From Flavobacterium sp. (GTDB lineage: Bacteria > Bacteroidota > Bacteroidia > Flavobacteriales > Flavobacteriaceae): a stretch of DNA of 64,000 nucleotides. Where the stretch lies: contig NZ_JAQVCH010000005.1 in the NCBI RefSeq assembly GCF_028689845.1, positions 1 through 64,000 on the forward strand, written 5' to 3'. Both the position numbers and the translations under genes were made by a program. Under the pieces are notes generated by a model. It saw only the letters and a program-made list of their open reading frames with translations. It ran no database searches and had not been told where the DNA came from. Positions 15,767 through 23,961 of the stretch are shown here, one piece after another. Positions within the stretch are counted from its first letter, which is position 1; every line of letters begins with the position of its first letter.

Positions 15767-17893
15767 ATGAAAAATCAGTTTTTTTTACTGCTATCCGTTG
15801 GATTAATCACTAACCAGATAAATGCACAAGAAATGAAAGCAGTTTACGCAAGCAATCCGTTTTTATCGGTCTATAAAACACCTTTTGGTGTTCCGCCTTT
15901 TCATTTAATCAAAAACGAGCATTACCAGCCCGCTATTATGGAGGGGATTTCGCAACAGCGGAAAGAAGTGGATATTATCGCGAATAATAAAAGCTTGCCC
16001 ACGTTTGAAAACACCATCGTTGCTTTAGAAAATTCGGGTGAACTCCTTGACAAAGTCTCTACCGTTTTTTATAATATCAATTCGGCTAATACAAATGCGG
16101 AAATTCAAGAAATCGCCAATACTGTTGCACCGAAAATTTCAGCTCATAATGACAATATTTATCTGAATGATAAACTTTTTTTAAGAGTAAAAACTGTTTG
16201 GAATCAAAAAGAGCAACTCAATCTCACCGTAGAGCAACAAAAATTAGCAGAAAAAACATTTAAGCGTTTTGTTCGAAGCGGAGCCAATTTATCTGATACA
16301 GACAAAGCTAAACTTCGAAACATCAACAGTGAATTGGCGGTGTTGACTTTAAAATTTGGACAAAATATCTTAGCCGAAACCAATAATTACGAATATGTTG
16401 TCACTAAAAAAGATGCATTAGAGGGACTTCCAGAAGAATTGATTATAGCCGCTGCTGAAACAGCAAAAGGAAAAGGAAAAGATGGGAAATGGGTGATTAC
16501 ACTCTCTAATTCGAGCGTCATGCCTTTTTTGCAATACAGCTCCAATCGTGCATTACGTAAAGAAATTTGGGAGGCTTATCAAAATCGCTGTAACAACGGA
16601 AATGTTTTTGACAACAACGCCAACGCCATCCAAATTTCGAATTTAAGATTAGAAAAAGCCAACTTACTAGGTTATAAAACCCATGCTCAGTATGTTTTAG
16701 AAGAAAGTATGGCAAAATCGCCTGAAAAAGTAATGGAATTTCTAAATCAATTATGGACTCCAGCCTTAGAAAAATCAAAAATAGAAGAAGCTGAAATCAA
16801 ACAAATGATGGTAGCTGACGGAATTCAAGATGCGGTTCAACCTTATGATTGGCGGTATTACAGCGAAAAAATACGAAAAGAAAAATACGATTTGGAAGAG
16901 CAGGAATTGCGACCCTATTTTAGCTTAGATGCCGTAACCAATGGTGTTTTTATGGTTTGCGATAAATTATATGGTTTACAATTTAAACAAGTAAAAGAGG
17001 TGCCAACATATCATAATGACGTTACCGTTTGGGAAGTCACCGAAAAAAACGGCAAACATTTAGGTTTACTCTATATGGATTTTTACCCAAGAGCCTCTAA
17101 ACGAGGCGGAGCTTGGATGACTTCTTACAAGCAGCAAAGTAAAGAAGAGGGCAAACGAATTGCTCCAATTATTTCGATTGTTTGTAATTTTTCTAAACCA
17201 ACAGCAGACACGCCGGCTCTTTTCACTTTTGATGAAGTAACAACGTATTTTCATGAATTCGGACATGCCTTGCATGGCTTATTATCTGATGTGACTTATA
17301 AAAGTTTATCAGGAACTAATGTCCCGAGAGATTTTGTAGAATTGCCCTCACAGGTCATGGAAAATTGGGCAACCGACCCAGAAGTCCTAAAAATGTATGC
17401 GAAACATTATAAAACAGGCGAAGTTATTCCAGACGCTTTACTTCAAAAAATTGAAAATTCAGGCACTTATGGTCAAGGATTTGCAACCGTTGAATATTTA
17501 GCATCTGCTTTTTTAGATATGGATTTTCACACACTAACGTCACCTTTAACAGGTTCTGCCGCAGATTTTGAAACCGCTTCAATGAAAAAAATCGGATTAA
17601 TTCCGTCTATCATTCCAAGACACAAAGCCAATTATTTTAGCCATGTCTTTGCCGGTGGCTATTCCGCAGGTTACTATAGTTATATTTGGTCGGGTGTTTT
17701 AGACACCGATGCGTTTGATCAATTTAAGAAAACGTCTCTTTTTGACCCAACAAAAGCCAATTTATTTAGAACTCAAATTCTTGAAAAAGGTGGTACCGAA
17801 GAGCCGATGGAATTGTATAAAAAATTCAGAGGTAGCGAGCCAAGTATTGAGCCATTGTTGAAAAAACGCGGATTAAATTCGCCCACAAAATAA
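15767..17893 (+). CDS. dcp: M3-family oligopeptidase (peptidyl-dipeptidase Dcp-like), exported
   Basis: From 15767 (MKNQFFLLLSVGLI) the protein has 708 residues, with a signal peptide ending near NAQ at about residue 21. The thermolysin-like zinc motif HEFGH is at about 496-500 (in YFHEFGHALHG), with a downstream Glu in MENWATDPEVL as the third zinc ligand. C-terminal motifs such as HVFAGGYSAGYYSYIWS are typical of Dcp/OpdA enzymes. The frame is open to 15719, but only the downstream Met gives a normal signal peptide. Export places it in the periplasm, degrading peptides. It pairs functionally with the nearby cytosolic M20 dipeptidase, though the two are not in one operon. Confidence 0.92.
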   Translation: MKNQFFLLLSVGLITNQINAQEMKAVYASNPFLSVYKTPFGVPPFHLIKNEHYQPAIMEGISQQRKEVDIIANNKSLPTFENTIVALENSGELLDKVSTVFYNINSANTNAEIQEIANTVAPKISAHNDNIYLNDKLFLRVKTVWNQKEQLNLTVEQQKLAEKTFKRFVRSGANLSDTDKAKLRNINSELAVLTLKFGQNILAETNNYEYVVTKKDALEGLPEELIIAAAETAKGKGKDGKWVITLSNSSVMPFLQYSSNRALRKEIWEAYQNRCNNGNVFDNNANAIQISNLRLEKANLLGYKTHAQYVLEESMAKSPEKVMEFLNQLWTPALEKSKIEEAEIKQMMVADGIQDAVQPYDWRYYSEKIRKEKYDLEEQELRPYFSLDAVTNGVFMVCDKLYGLQFKQVKEVPTYHNDVTVWEVTEKNGKHLGLLYMDFYPRASKRGGAWMTSYKQQSKEEGKRIAPIISIVCNFSKPTADTPALFTFDEVTTYFHEFGHALHGLLSDVTYKSLSGTNVPRDFVELPSQVMENWATDPEVLKMYAKHYKTGEVIPDALLQKIENSGTYGQGFATVEYLASAFLDMDFHTLTSPLTGSAADFETASMKKIGLIPSIIPRHKANYFSHVFAGGYSAGYYSYIWSGVLDTDAFDQFKKTSLFDPTKANLFRTQILEKGGTEEPMELYKKFRGSEPSIEPLLKKRGLNSPTK

Positions 17894-17916
17894 TAAATTA
17901 GGTTACGATTAATTCC

Positions 17917-17956
17917 AAAAAAAATCCCGATTTGAATTGCTCAATCGGGATTTTTT
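17917..17956. terminator. Bidirectional terminator between dcp and the NTF2-like gene
   Basis: AAAATCCCGATT (17921-17932, preceded by more A) pairs with AATCGGGATTTTTT (17943-17956). A and T runs on both sides serve the two converging genes. Confidence 0.9.
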
Positions 17957-17958
17957 AG

Positions 17959-18321
17959 TTATCCGTGGTACACTCTTGAAAAGACAATTTTTCCGTCTCT
18001 GATGTCGAGCACTTCTGCCACTAACAAATCGGGTTCATCATTGACAGAGCGAACATATTCCATAAAAACACGTGTTTCATTAGCGGTTAATGAAGTGACT
18101 TGGTATTTCAAGGTTGGAAGTCGGTCAAAAGCCTCTTTCCACCAGGTTCGCATCGCTTCTTTTCCTTCTACAAGTCCGTTTGTTTCTGGTTTTCTTATTT
18201 TTAATTTCGGACTAAAATGCTGTGCTTTTTCATCATAAAGCGACAATAATTGGTCCAAGTTATGATTATTAAATGCCTCAAACCATTTATAGGCAATCGA
18301 CATATTGACGGCCGAATTCAT
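17959..18321 (-). CDS. NTF2-like / SnoaL-type domain protein
   Basis: This 120-residue protein has the NTF2-like cone fold pattern. A first helix with WFEAFNNHNLDQLLSLYDE is followed by strands with GKEAMRTWWKEAFDRLPTLKYQV and a last strand ending KIVFSRVYHG. Members can be small-molecule isomerases, cyclases or ligand-binding proteins. No catalytic residues can be assigned. Its start overlaps the stop of the upstream pseudouridine synthase gene by one base, so it is probably co-transcribed and translationally coupled. Confidence 0.82.
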   Translation of the reverse strand: MNSAVNMSIAYKWFEAFNNHNLDQLLSLYDEKAQHFSPKLKIRKPETNGLVEGKEAMRTWWKEAFDRLPTLKYQVTSLTANETRVFMEYVRSVNDEPDLLVAEVLDIRDGKIVFSRVYHG

Positions 18322-19220
18322 TAAAAATTCTTAAGATTAATGATTTCCTGTTCTGTTAAGAATCGCCAATTTCCCCTTGGGAGATTTTTTTTAGTTAATC
18401 CCGCAAAGGATACGCGATCTACCTTAATAACATCATAACTAAATTTTTCAAAAATCGCCCGTACTACTTTTACATTCGGTGTACGAAGTTTAATTCCGAT
18501 TTCTGTTTTCGGTTGGTCATCGATATAACTAATTTCATCAACATATAGGCGGTGTTCATCAAACGAAACACCTCCTGCAATTTTTTCTAAATCTTCAAAT
18601 TTTAAATTTTTATCAAGAGAAACGTGATAAATTTTAGGCGATTTTTGATTTGGCAATCCAAATTTACGAATCATATCCGTATCATTAGTAAACAACAATA
18701 AACCCGTTGTGTTTTTGTCCATTCTACCAATAGCTTGTATTCTCGCTTTTGTTGCGTTTTTGACCAATTCAAAAACATTTCGCATATCGCGGTCGTCTTC
18801 TACCGAAGTCGTAAAGTTTTTTGGTTTATTTAATAAAATGTATTCTTTTCGTTCTGGAATAATGGTAGAGCCATCAAAATTAACCACATCGCCAGGTTTT
18901 ACTTGATAACCCATTTCTGTGACAACAATTCCATTTACTTTTACATTACCTGATTGAATATAAATATCGGCATCTCGACGCGAACAAGCTCCTGAATTTG
19001 CAATATATTTATTTAATCGAATATCATCCGATTTTACTTTTGGTTTGGCTGGTGTTACTGCTTTTGTGGATTTTTCTCCAGCTACTGGAGTATCTCCCGC
19101 CTTTTTAGGCTTTTGAGACCGTTTGGCCATGGCAGGTTTTGGCTTACTAAAACCTCCTGGTTTTCCTTTTGTAGTTCTGTTGGAAGTTGATTTTCTGCTG
19201 CTTCCGTCTTTTTTGTTCAT
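18321..19220 (-). CDS. rluB: rRNA pseudouridine synthase of the RsuA/RluB family with basic N-terminal tail
   Basis: This 299-residue enzyme isomerises uridine in rRNA, most likely the 23S rRNA. The first 65 residues are rich in Lys, Ser, Thr and Pro and predicted disordered. An S4 RNA-binding domain follows at about 66-112 (IRLNKYIANSGACSRRDAD). The catalytic domain has GRMDKNTTGLLLFTND with Asp168. The basic tail is longer than in proteobacterial RluB and may aid ribosome binding. Exact target specificity among RluB/RsuA/RluF cannot be read directly. It leads a two-gene unit with the NTF2-like gene. Confidence 0.88.
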   Translation of the reverse strand: MNKKDGSSRKSTSNRTTKGKPGGFSKPKPAMAKRSQKPKKAGDTPVAGEKSTKAVTPAKPKVKSDDIRLNKYIANSGACSRRDADIYIQSGNVKVNGIVVTEMGYQVKPGDVVNFDGSTIIPERKEYILLNKPKNFTTSVEDDRDMRNVFELVKNATKARIQAIGRMDKNTTGLLLFTNDTDMIRKFGLPNQKSPKIYHVSLDKNLKFEDLEKIAGGVSFDEHRLYVDEISYIDDQPKTEIGIKLRTPNVKVVRAIFEKFSYDVIKVDRVSFAGLTKKNLPRGNWRFLTEQEIINLKNF

Positions 19221-19235
19221 TGTTCAATATTTTTG

Positions 19236-19243
19236 CAAAGATA
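19236..19243 (-). promoter_or_regulatory. -7 element of the rluB unit
   Basis: Minus-strand TATCTTTG fits TAnnTTTG and lies 15 bases upstream of the rluB start. No TTG is seen at the expected distance. Confidence 0.45.
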
Positions 19244-19302
19244 CGCAATTCGAACTTGGTTTTTCATTAAGAGTAAAAATCAGCTAAAATGTTATTGCTT
19301 TT

Positions 19303-20256
19303 TTAAATGGACAAAACAGCTTTGCCATGAATTAAGACAGAAGGTTTTATCAAGACGATACTAAAAACACCCGCCACTATAATAAATTTAATTATGAGAT
19401 GGAGGAGTAAATAACTTTCTTTTGAATTGGATTTCCAAAGTTTAAGCAAGAAAAAAATCAACGCAATAAAACTAAGATAAAAATAGATATCCATGTAACC
19501 CACATCATAGACTTCAATAAGTACGTAGACTGGAATTATCGAACAAAACACTAAAAAAGTTATGATTCGTTTCGAAAAAACTTCCCCTAAAATTACTGGA
19601 ATCGTTTGATAATTAGATACAATATCGCCTTTTATATTTTCTAAATCTTTAATCATTTCTCGGATTAAAATCAATATAAATAAAAAGGCAGCATGAGCTG
19701 TAATGACATAATATTTTTCGTTACTCACATTTTCGAGTAAACCTTCTACTTTAAAATAATACAATAAAATACCGAAAAAAGGAAGAACAGCCAAAAAAGC
19801 AGCCATTAGATTACCAACAATTGGATATTTTTTTACTTTATGTGAATAAAACCAAATCAGAAAAATATAAACCGAAAAAAACAAGACCGCTCTCCAGGAA
19901 ATAAACATCGAAATAAAAAAAACAAAAAAGTTTAAGCCAAAATAAACATAGAGTTTTGTTTTTTGCGAAACCAAACGGTCTAGCATTGTTTTGTTTGGCT
20001 TATTAATTAAATCTTTCTGGCTATCATAAAAACTATTGATGATATAGCCCGAAGCAATGGTTACAGAAGATGCCAATACAATAAGAAACAAATGAAAATC
20101 TAATAAAACCTCTAATGCTCTTACATTTGGCGATAAAATAAAGATGGCAGCTAAATATTGAGCTAAAATAATAATCGGAATATTGTAACCACGCACCACA
20201 GAAAACAAACTGACTATTTTCATTAAAATCAATTTATTTTTTCTGTTTAATGCCAT
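19303..20256 (-). CDS. UbiA-family prenyltransferase (geranylgeranylglycerol-phosphate geranylgeranyltransferase-like)
   Basis: This 317-residue membrane enzyme has about eight to nine helices. The first prenyl-diphosphate motif is NSFYDSQKD at 74-82 (NxxxDxxxD), and the second reads DLENIKGD near residue 205. UbiA enzymes transfer a prenyl chain to an aromatic or glycerol-phosphate acceptor. Flavobacterial members of this subgroup are often labelled as homologues of the archaeal lipid enzyme, but the acceptor is unproven here. Its position downstream of two mevalonate-pathway genes fits an isoprenoid role. A terminator lies between it and the kinase gene, so it may have its own promoter. Confidence 0.85.
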   Translation of the reverse strand: MALNRKNKLILMKIVSLFSVVRGYNIPIIILAQYLAAIFILSPNVRALEVLLDFHLFLIVLASSVTIASGYIINSFYDSQKDLINKPNKTMLDRLVSQKTKLYVYFGLNFFVFFISMFISWRAVLFFSVYIFLIWFYSHKVKKYPIVGNLMAAFLAVLPFFGILLYYFKVEGLLENVSNEKYYVITAHAAFLFILILIREMIKDLENIKGDIVSNYQTIPVILGEVFSKRIITFLVFCSIIPVYVLIEVYDVGYMDIYFYLSFIALIFFLLKLWKSNSKESYLLLHLIIKFIIVAGVFSIVLIKPSVLIHGKAVLSI

Positions 20257-20264
20257 AGGTATAT

Positions 20265-20295
20265 AAAAAAATCAAAACGAATTGTTTTGATTTTT
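20265..20295 (-). terminator. Terminator between the GHMP kinase and UbiA genes
   Basis: AAAAAATCAAAAC (20266-20278) pairs with GTTTTGATTTTT (20284-20295) around a 5-base loop, with a T run on the minus strand. Confidence 0.75.
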
Positions 20296-20311
20296 ACTTT
20301 ATTTAGTGGAG

Positions 20312-21250
20312 TTAAAATTGATAAACTACTTCTAGTTTATAGTCTTTTAAAGTTGATTTTGCTTTTTCTAAATCTTGGGTAAAGCCAAGAATATAGCCGC
20401 CACCACCAGAACCACAAAGTTTTAAATAGTAGTCGTTGGTATCAATTCCTTTTTGCCAAATGGTGTGGAATTGCTCCGGAATCATCGGTTTAAAATTATT
20501 TAAAACAACTTTTGACAGTTTTTTAGTATTGGCAAATAAAGATTTCATATCGCCTTGCAAGAAATTTTCAACACACGCATCGGTATGTTTCACAAACTGA
20601 CTTTTCAACATTCTTCGAAAACCTTGGTCTTTTAAGTTTTCCATAAAAATAGTAACCATCGGAGCTGTTTCGCCCACGATACCAGAATCTAACAAGAACA
20701 CCGCTCCTTTGCCAGAAGTTACTTGTGACGGAATGCCTGCTGGTTCAATATTATCTTTAGAATTAATTAAAATAGGCAAACTCAAATAGCTGTTAAGCGG
20801 ATCTAAACCAGAGCTTTTTCCATGAAAAAAAGATTCCATTTGAGCAAAAATCGCTTTTAATTGCAATAATTTTTCACGGGTTAAATTCTCTAAAACGGTA
20901 ATTTTATCATCGGCATATTTATCATAAAAAGCAGCAACCAGAGCACCGCTACTTCCCACGCCATAACCTTGCGGAATGGAAGAATCAAAATACATTCCAC
21001 GGGCAATATCTTGATAAAGATTTTTCAAATTAAAACGCACTAATTCTGGCTGTTCTTCTTGTAATTTTGCTAAATAATCTGAAAACCGCTTTAAACTTTC
21101 ATTTGATTTAATGGCTTCAGCAGAAGGATTCTCAGACACTTTTAAAGCACCATTATAAAAATTATAAGGAATAGAAAGTCCTTTTGAATCTTTTATAATT
21201 CCGTATTCACCGAAAAGAAGAATTTTTGAGTAAAAAAGTGGTCCTTTCAT
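20312..21250 (-). CDS. mvaK: GHMP kinase, probably mevalonate kinase
   Basis: This 312-residue GHMP-superfamily kinase has the ATP-binding motif PQGYGVGSSGALVAA near residues 93-107. The N-terminal segment is YSKILLFGEYGII (substrate-site motif). The C-terminal glycine-rich motif is KLCGSGGGGYILGF. Adjacency to diphosphomevalonate decarboxylase supports mevalonate kinase, which makes 5-phosphomevalonate. The sequence is shorter than animal mevalonate kinases, and phosphomevalonate kinase cannot be wholly excluded. No other GHMP kinase of the pathway is in the window. Confidence 0.8.
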   Translation of the reverse strand: MKGPLFYSKILLFGEYGIIKDSKGLSIPYNFYNGALKVSENPSAEAIKSNESLKRFSDYLAKLQEEQPELVRFNLKNLYQDIARGMYFDSSIPQGYGVGSSGALVAAFYDKYADDKITVLENLTREKLLQLKAIFAQMESFFHGKSSGLDPLNSYLSLPILINSKDNIEPAGIPSQVTSGKGAVFLLDSGIVGETAPMVTIFMENLKDQGFRRMLKSQFVKHTDACVENFLQGDMKSLFANTKKLSKVVLNNFKPMIPEQFHTIWQKGIDTNDYYLKLCGSGGGGYILGFTQDLEKAKSTLKDYKLEVVYQF

Positions 21251-21351
21251 GTACTTTTTTTATTTATTTTTTTCTAAAATAAGCGTATGCTATTAATTTT
21301 ATTTAATCGAACGAAAAATGATGTTGCTAAATTTTAATAAAGATATACTTT

Positions 21352-22434
21352 TTAATTCAAAAACAGTGCACCATCGCCAATTTCGTCACAAATATACTGC
21401 CCATTTTGACAATATACAACTAATTCATTCTTAATAAATTGCAAAACTTTCTCCTGAAAGTTGGCGGGATACAACACATGAACGTTTGCACCAGCATCTA
21501 AAGTGAAGCAAACAGGAATAGTTGTTAGTTCCCGAAATTTCCATATTTTATGAATAATTTCTAGCGTATTGGGCTTCATCAAAATAAAATAAGGCCTCGA
21601 AGTCATCATCATCGCATGAAGTGTTAGGGCTTCACTTTCAACCAATTGAATAAATTCTGTTAATTCACCATTAGTTAGAATTTCTTTCAGTTTCGTTAAA
21701 TTATGATGAGCTTGTTCAAACCGTTTTTCAGCATACGGATGGTCGTTCATCAAATCGTGTCCTACCGTACTGGAAACCTGTTTTTCACCTTTATCCACCA
21801 ATAAAATAGTATCTTGATATCGATGAAAATAAGGATGAACCGATTCATAAGCGACACCAAATAAATTGGAGCTGCTTGGCGTTTCTGCATGATTTCCCCA
21901 AATTACGACTTCGCCCTTTAGACTTCTGCAAGCACTTCCAGAACCTAAACGAGCCAGAAAAGATGCTTTTTGAAAAAAATAATCTTCTGTCATTGAGGGA
22001 TTCAATGCTTTTTCTATTCCCATCAAAGTAAAAGCCAACGCTGCCATTCCGGATGCTGAGGAAGCAATTCCAGAACTATGCGGAAATGTATTTTGTGTAT
22101 CAATCACAAAATGATACGTTTTTAAAAAAGGGAGATAGATCGCAATTCGTTCAAAAAATTGTTGAATTTTAGGGCGGAAAGCGGGTTTCGGAGCACCTTC
22201 AAACAACAAATCAAAAGAAAAACCTTCGTTAGGTTGAATTTTTGAGAAATCCAGTTTCGTAATCGTTTTACAATTTTTTAACGTAAAACTCAACGAAGGA
22301 TTTGCTGGAATTTGATTTTCTTTTTTACCCCAGTATTTTACCAACGCAATATTACTTGGTGCAGAAGCTGTAAAACTGCCTTTTTCAAGGGTTTTAGGAT
22401 ATGCTTGCGGAATAAAATCAATAGAAGATTGCAT
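21352..22434 (-). CDS. mvaD: Diphosphomevalonate decarboxylase
   Basis: This enzyme converts diphosphomevalonate to isopentenyl diphosphate, the last step of the mevalonate pathway. From 22434 (MQSSIDFIPQ) it is 360 residues. The substrate motif is SAPSNIALVKYWGKK near residue 20, the ATP loop PHSSGIASSASGMAALA is near residue 118, and the late motif LDAGANVHVLY contains the catalytic Asp. The frame is open to 22458, but the -7 element TATCTTTA (22455-22448) would then lie inside the gene, so 22434 is preferred. Transcription continues toward the kinase gene 100 bases on. Confidence 0.93.
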   Translation of the reverse strand: MQSSIDFIPQAYPKTLEKGSFTASAPSNIALVKYWGKKENQIPANPSLSFTLKNCKTITKLDFSKIQPNEGFSFDLLFEGAPKPAFRPKIQQFFERIAIYLPFLKTYHFVIDTQNTFPHSSGIASSASGMAALAFTLMGIEKALNPSMTEDYFFQKASFLARLGSGSACRSLKGEVVIWGNHAETPSSSNLFGVAYESVHPYFHRYQDTILLVDKGEKQVSSTVGHDLMNDHPYAEKRFEQAHHNLTKLKEILTNGELTEFIQLVESEALTLHAMMMTSRPYFILMKPNTLEIIHKIWKFRELTTIPVCFTLDAGANVHVLYPANFQEKVLQFIKNELVVYCQNGQYICDEIGDGALFLN

Positions 22435-22447
22435 CTTTTTTTTGCTG

Positions 22448-22455
22448 TAAAGATA
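22448..22455 (-). promoter_or_regulatory. -7 element of mvaD
   Basis: Minus-strand TATCTTTA differs from TAnnTTTG at the last base and lies 13 bases upstream of the preferred start codon. Confidence 0.4.
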
Positions 22456-22496
22456 CATTTTTTGCTTAATTGCTTTCTACTCCTTATTGAATTTGT

Positions 22497-22504
22497 TATT
22501 TTTG
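22497..22504 (+). promoter_or_regulatory. -7 element of tspO
   Basis: TATTTTTG lies 14 bases upstream of the tspO start codon, back to back with the mvaD element. Confidence 0.45.
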
Positions 22505-22518
22505 GATAAAAAGAAACG

Positions 22519-22995
22519 ATGTCAAAAACTGTCAAAATTATCATCTTGGTTGTTGTCTGCTTAGCCGTAGGATATGGCTCTGGTATTGTGACCCAATCGG
22601 CTATTGAAACTTGGTATGTTACTTTAGAAAAACCTTTTTTTAATCCGCCCAACTGGCTTTTTGCACCTGCTTGGACTACATTATATATTTTGATGGGAAT
22701 TAGTGCCGGAATAATTTGGAGTAAAATGGACAATATGCCTAAACTGGTTAAAAAAGCACTTTGGGTTTTTGCAATTCAGCTTATTTTGAATGCATTATGG
22801 AGTTTTTTATTTTTTGGGATGCAAAATCCGTTACTCGCATTAATCGAAATTTTACTGCTTTGGCTACTCATTTTTGAAACCATGAAAGTGTTTAAACCCA
22901 TTGATTCACTAGCGAGTAAATTACTGATTCCCTATATTTTATGGGTGAGTTTTGCGACATTGTTGAACGCAAGTATTTGGTGGTTAAACAAGTAA
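22519..22995 (+). CDS. tspO: TspO/MBR family membrane protein
   Basis: This 158-residue protein has five hydrophobic segments. It shows the TspO signature W-Y-x-x-L-x-K-P-x-F-x-PP-W-x-F, here as WYVTLEKPFFNPPNWLFAPAW, with LYILMGIS after it. TspO proteins bind porphyrins and related ligands in the membrane and have been linked to tetrapyrrole and stress signalling. It is divergent from mvaD and ends three bases before the convergent pseudouridine synthase gene. Confidence 0.93.
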   Translation: MSKTVKIIILVVVCLAVGYGSGIVTQSAIETWYVTLEKPFFNPPNWLFAPAWTTLYILMGISAGIIWSKMDNMPKLVKKALWVFAIQLILNALWSFLFFGMQNPLLALIEILLLWLLIFETMKVFKPIDSLASKLLIPYILWVSFATLLNASIWWLNK

Positions 22996-22998
22996 AAT

Positions 22999-23586
22999 TT
23001 AGAGAATTTCTAAAATAGCATTAATTTCTTTCACACACCCTACATTCAAATCAGCTAATTGGATGTTTCCCACGCGAACTCTTATTAATCGCAAGGTTGG
23101 AAAACCCACGGCGGAGGTCATTTTTCTAACTTGTCTAAATTTTCCTTCGGTGAGTGTAATAGAAACCCATGAAGTTGGCCCGTGTCGTTCATCACGGATT
23201 TTTTGAGAACGGGCGGGGAAATTGGGGACTTCAATACGAGTTGCTTGACATGGTTTAGTTTTATATTTAGTGCCTTTAAACCCAATCAAAACGCCTTTTT
23301 GCAGTTGTTCTACGGCTTCTTGCGTGATAATTCCATCTACTTGGGCATAATACTCCTTTTCGACTTTTTTACTGCGAACAACTTCACTCATCATTCCATC
23401 GGTGGTGAGTAGCAATAAACCTTCAGAATCTTCATCTAAACGGCCGATTGCCATGGTTCCAGCGGGGAAATCATGTAATTCACCCAAAAGTTTTTTGGTT
23501 CGTTTCAATTCATAAATAAATTGGCTAAGATAGCCGAAGGGTTTATGGATTAAAAAGTGACGGTGGTTTATCATTTTAATGTACAA
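22999..23586 (-). CDS. rluE: Pseudouridine synthase of the RluE type
   Basis: This 195-residue protein lacks an S4 domain and starts almost directly with HRHFLIHKPFGYLSQF. The catalytic motif is AIGRLDEDSEGLLLLTTDG, with the active Asp near residue 49. The lack of S4 and the small size match RluE, which modifies 23S rRNA in the peptidyl-transferase region in E. coli. The end has GKFRQVRKMTSAVGFPTLRLIR, typical of the family. An internal Met (MINHRHFL) four codons in could be the true start. It ends three bases from convergent tspO. Confidence 0.88.
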   Translation of the reverse strand: MYIKMINHRHFLIHKPFGYLSQFIYELKRTKKLLGELHDFPAGTMAIGRLDEDSEGLLLLTTDGMMSEVVRSKKVEKEYYAQVDGIITQEAVEQLQKGVLIGFKGTKYKTKPCQATRIEVPNFPARSQKIRDERHGPTSWVSITLTEGKFRQVRKMTSAVGFPTLRLIRVRVGNIQLADLNVGCVKEINAILEIL

Positions 23587-23644
23587 ATACGCAATGAAAT
23601 TCCTTCAATAGTCGGAATAACAAAGAGAGCAGAATAACTTTTCT

Positions 23645-23725
23645 AAAGCAAAAAAGCCATCCCGAAACGGGAAAGCTTTTCATTGGTCTAACTACTAAAC
23701 CTGCTACGCTTTACAAGGGCGTAGC
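23645..23725 (-). other. Two hairpins between rluE and tRNA-Asp
   Basis: AAAAGC-ca-TCCCG with CGGGA-aa-GCTTTT (about 23648-23678) forms a long stem with a minus-strand T run, so it could be a second terminator. GCTACGC (23703-23709) and GCGTAGC (23719-23725) form a perfect 7-bp stem. Together with the terminator at 23766 they fill the gap. A small RNA is possible but unproven. Confidence 0.4.
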
Positions 23726-23765
23726 TAAACAACACAACTTTCTTTGATGCTTTATTGGGGCAAAA

Positions 23766-23794
23766 AAGGTTTCCATTTCTGAAAACCTTCTCCC
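23766..23794 (-). terminator. Terminator of tRNA-Asp
   Basis: On the minus strand AAGGTTTTCAG and the following GGAAACCTTTTTT pair into a stem with a T run. Confidence 0.6.
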
Positions 23795-23801
23795 AATTTA
23801 G

Positions 23802-23875
23802 CGGTCTGGACGGGACTCGAACCCGCGACCCCATGCGTGACAGGCATGTATTCTAACCAACTGAACTACCAAACC
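23802..23875 (-). tRNA. tRNA-Asp (anticodon GTC)
   Basis: On the minus strand the acceptor GGTTTGG pairs with CCAGACC (one G-T pair), with discriminator G and no encoded CCA. The anticodon stem CATGC/GCATG encloses CTGTCAC, giving anticodon GTC. The T arm carries GGTTCGAGTCC. The length is 74 bases. Confidence 0.97.
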
Positions 23876-23893
23876 ATCGCTTTATTGCGGTTG

Positions 23894-23923
23894 CAAATAT
23901 ACAACGTTATTCCGTATCTGCAA
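23894..23923 (-). promoter_or_regulatory. Promoter of tRNA-Asp
   Basis: Minus-strand TTG (23923-23921), a 19-base spacer and TATATTTG (23901-23894) match the Bacteroidota consensus exactly. Confidence 0.8.
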
Positions 23924-23961
23924 GTATTTTTCTTGCTTTTTTTAAACCAACTTCCAAGTTC

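Noticed and set aside
22338..22733. A 131-codon minus-strand frame across the mvaD start and tspO
   Set aside because: It overlaps two well-supported genes and both divergent promoters and has no recognisable motif.
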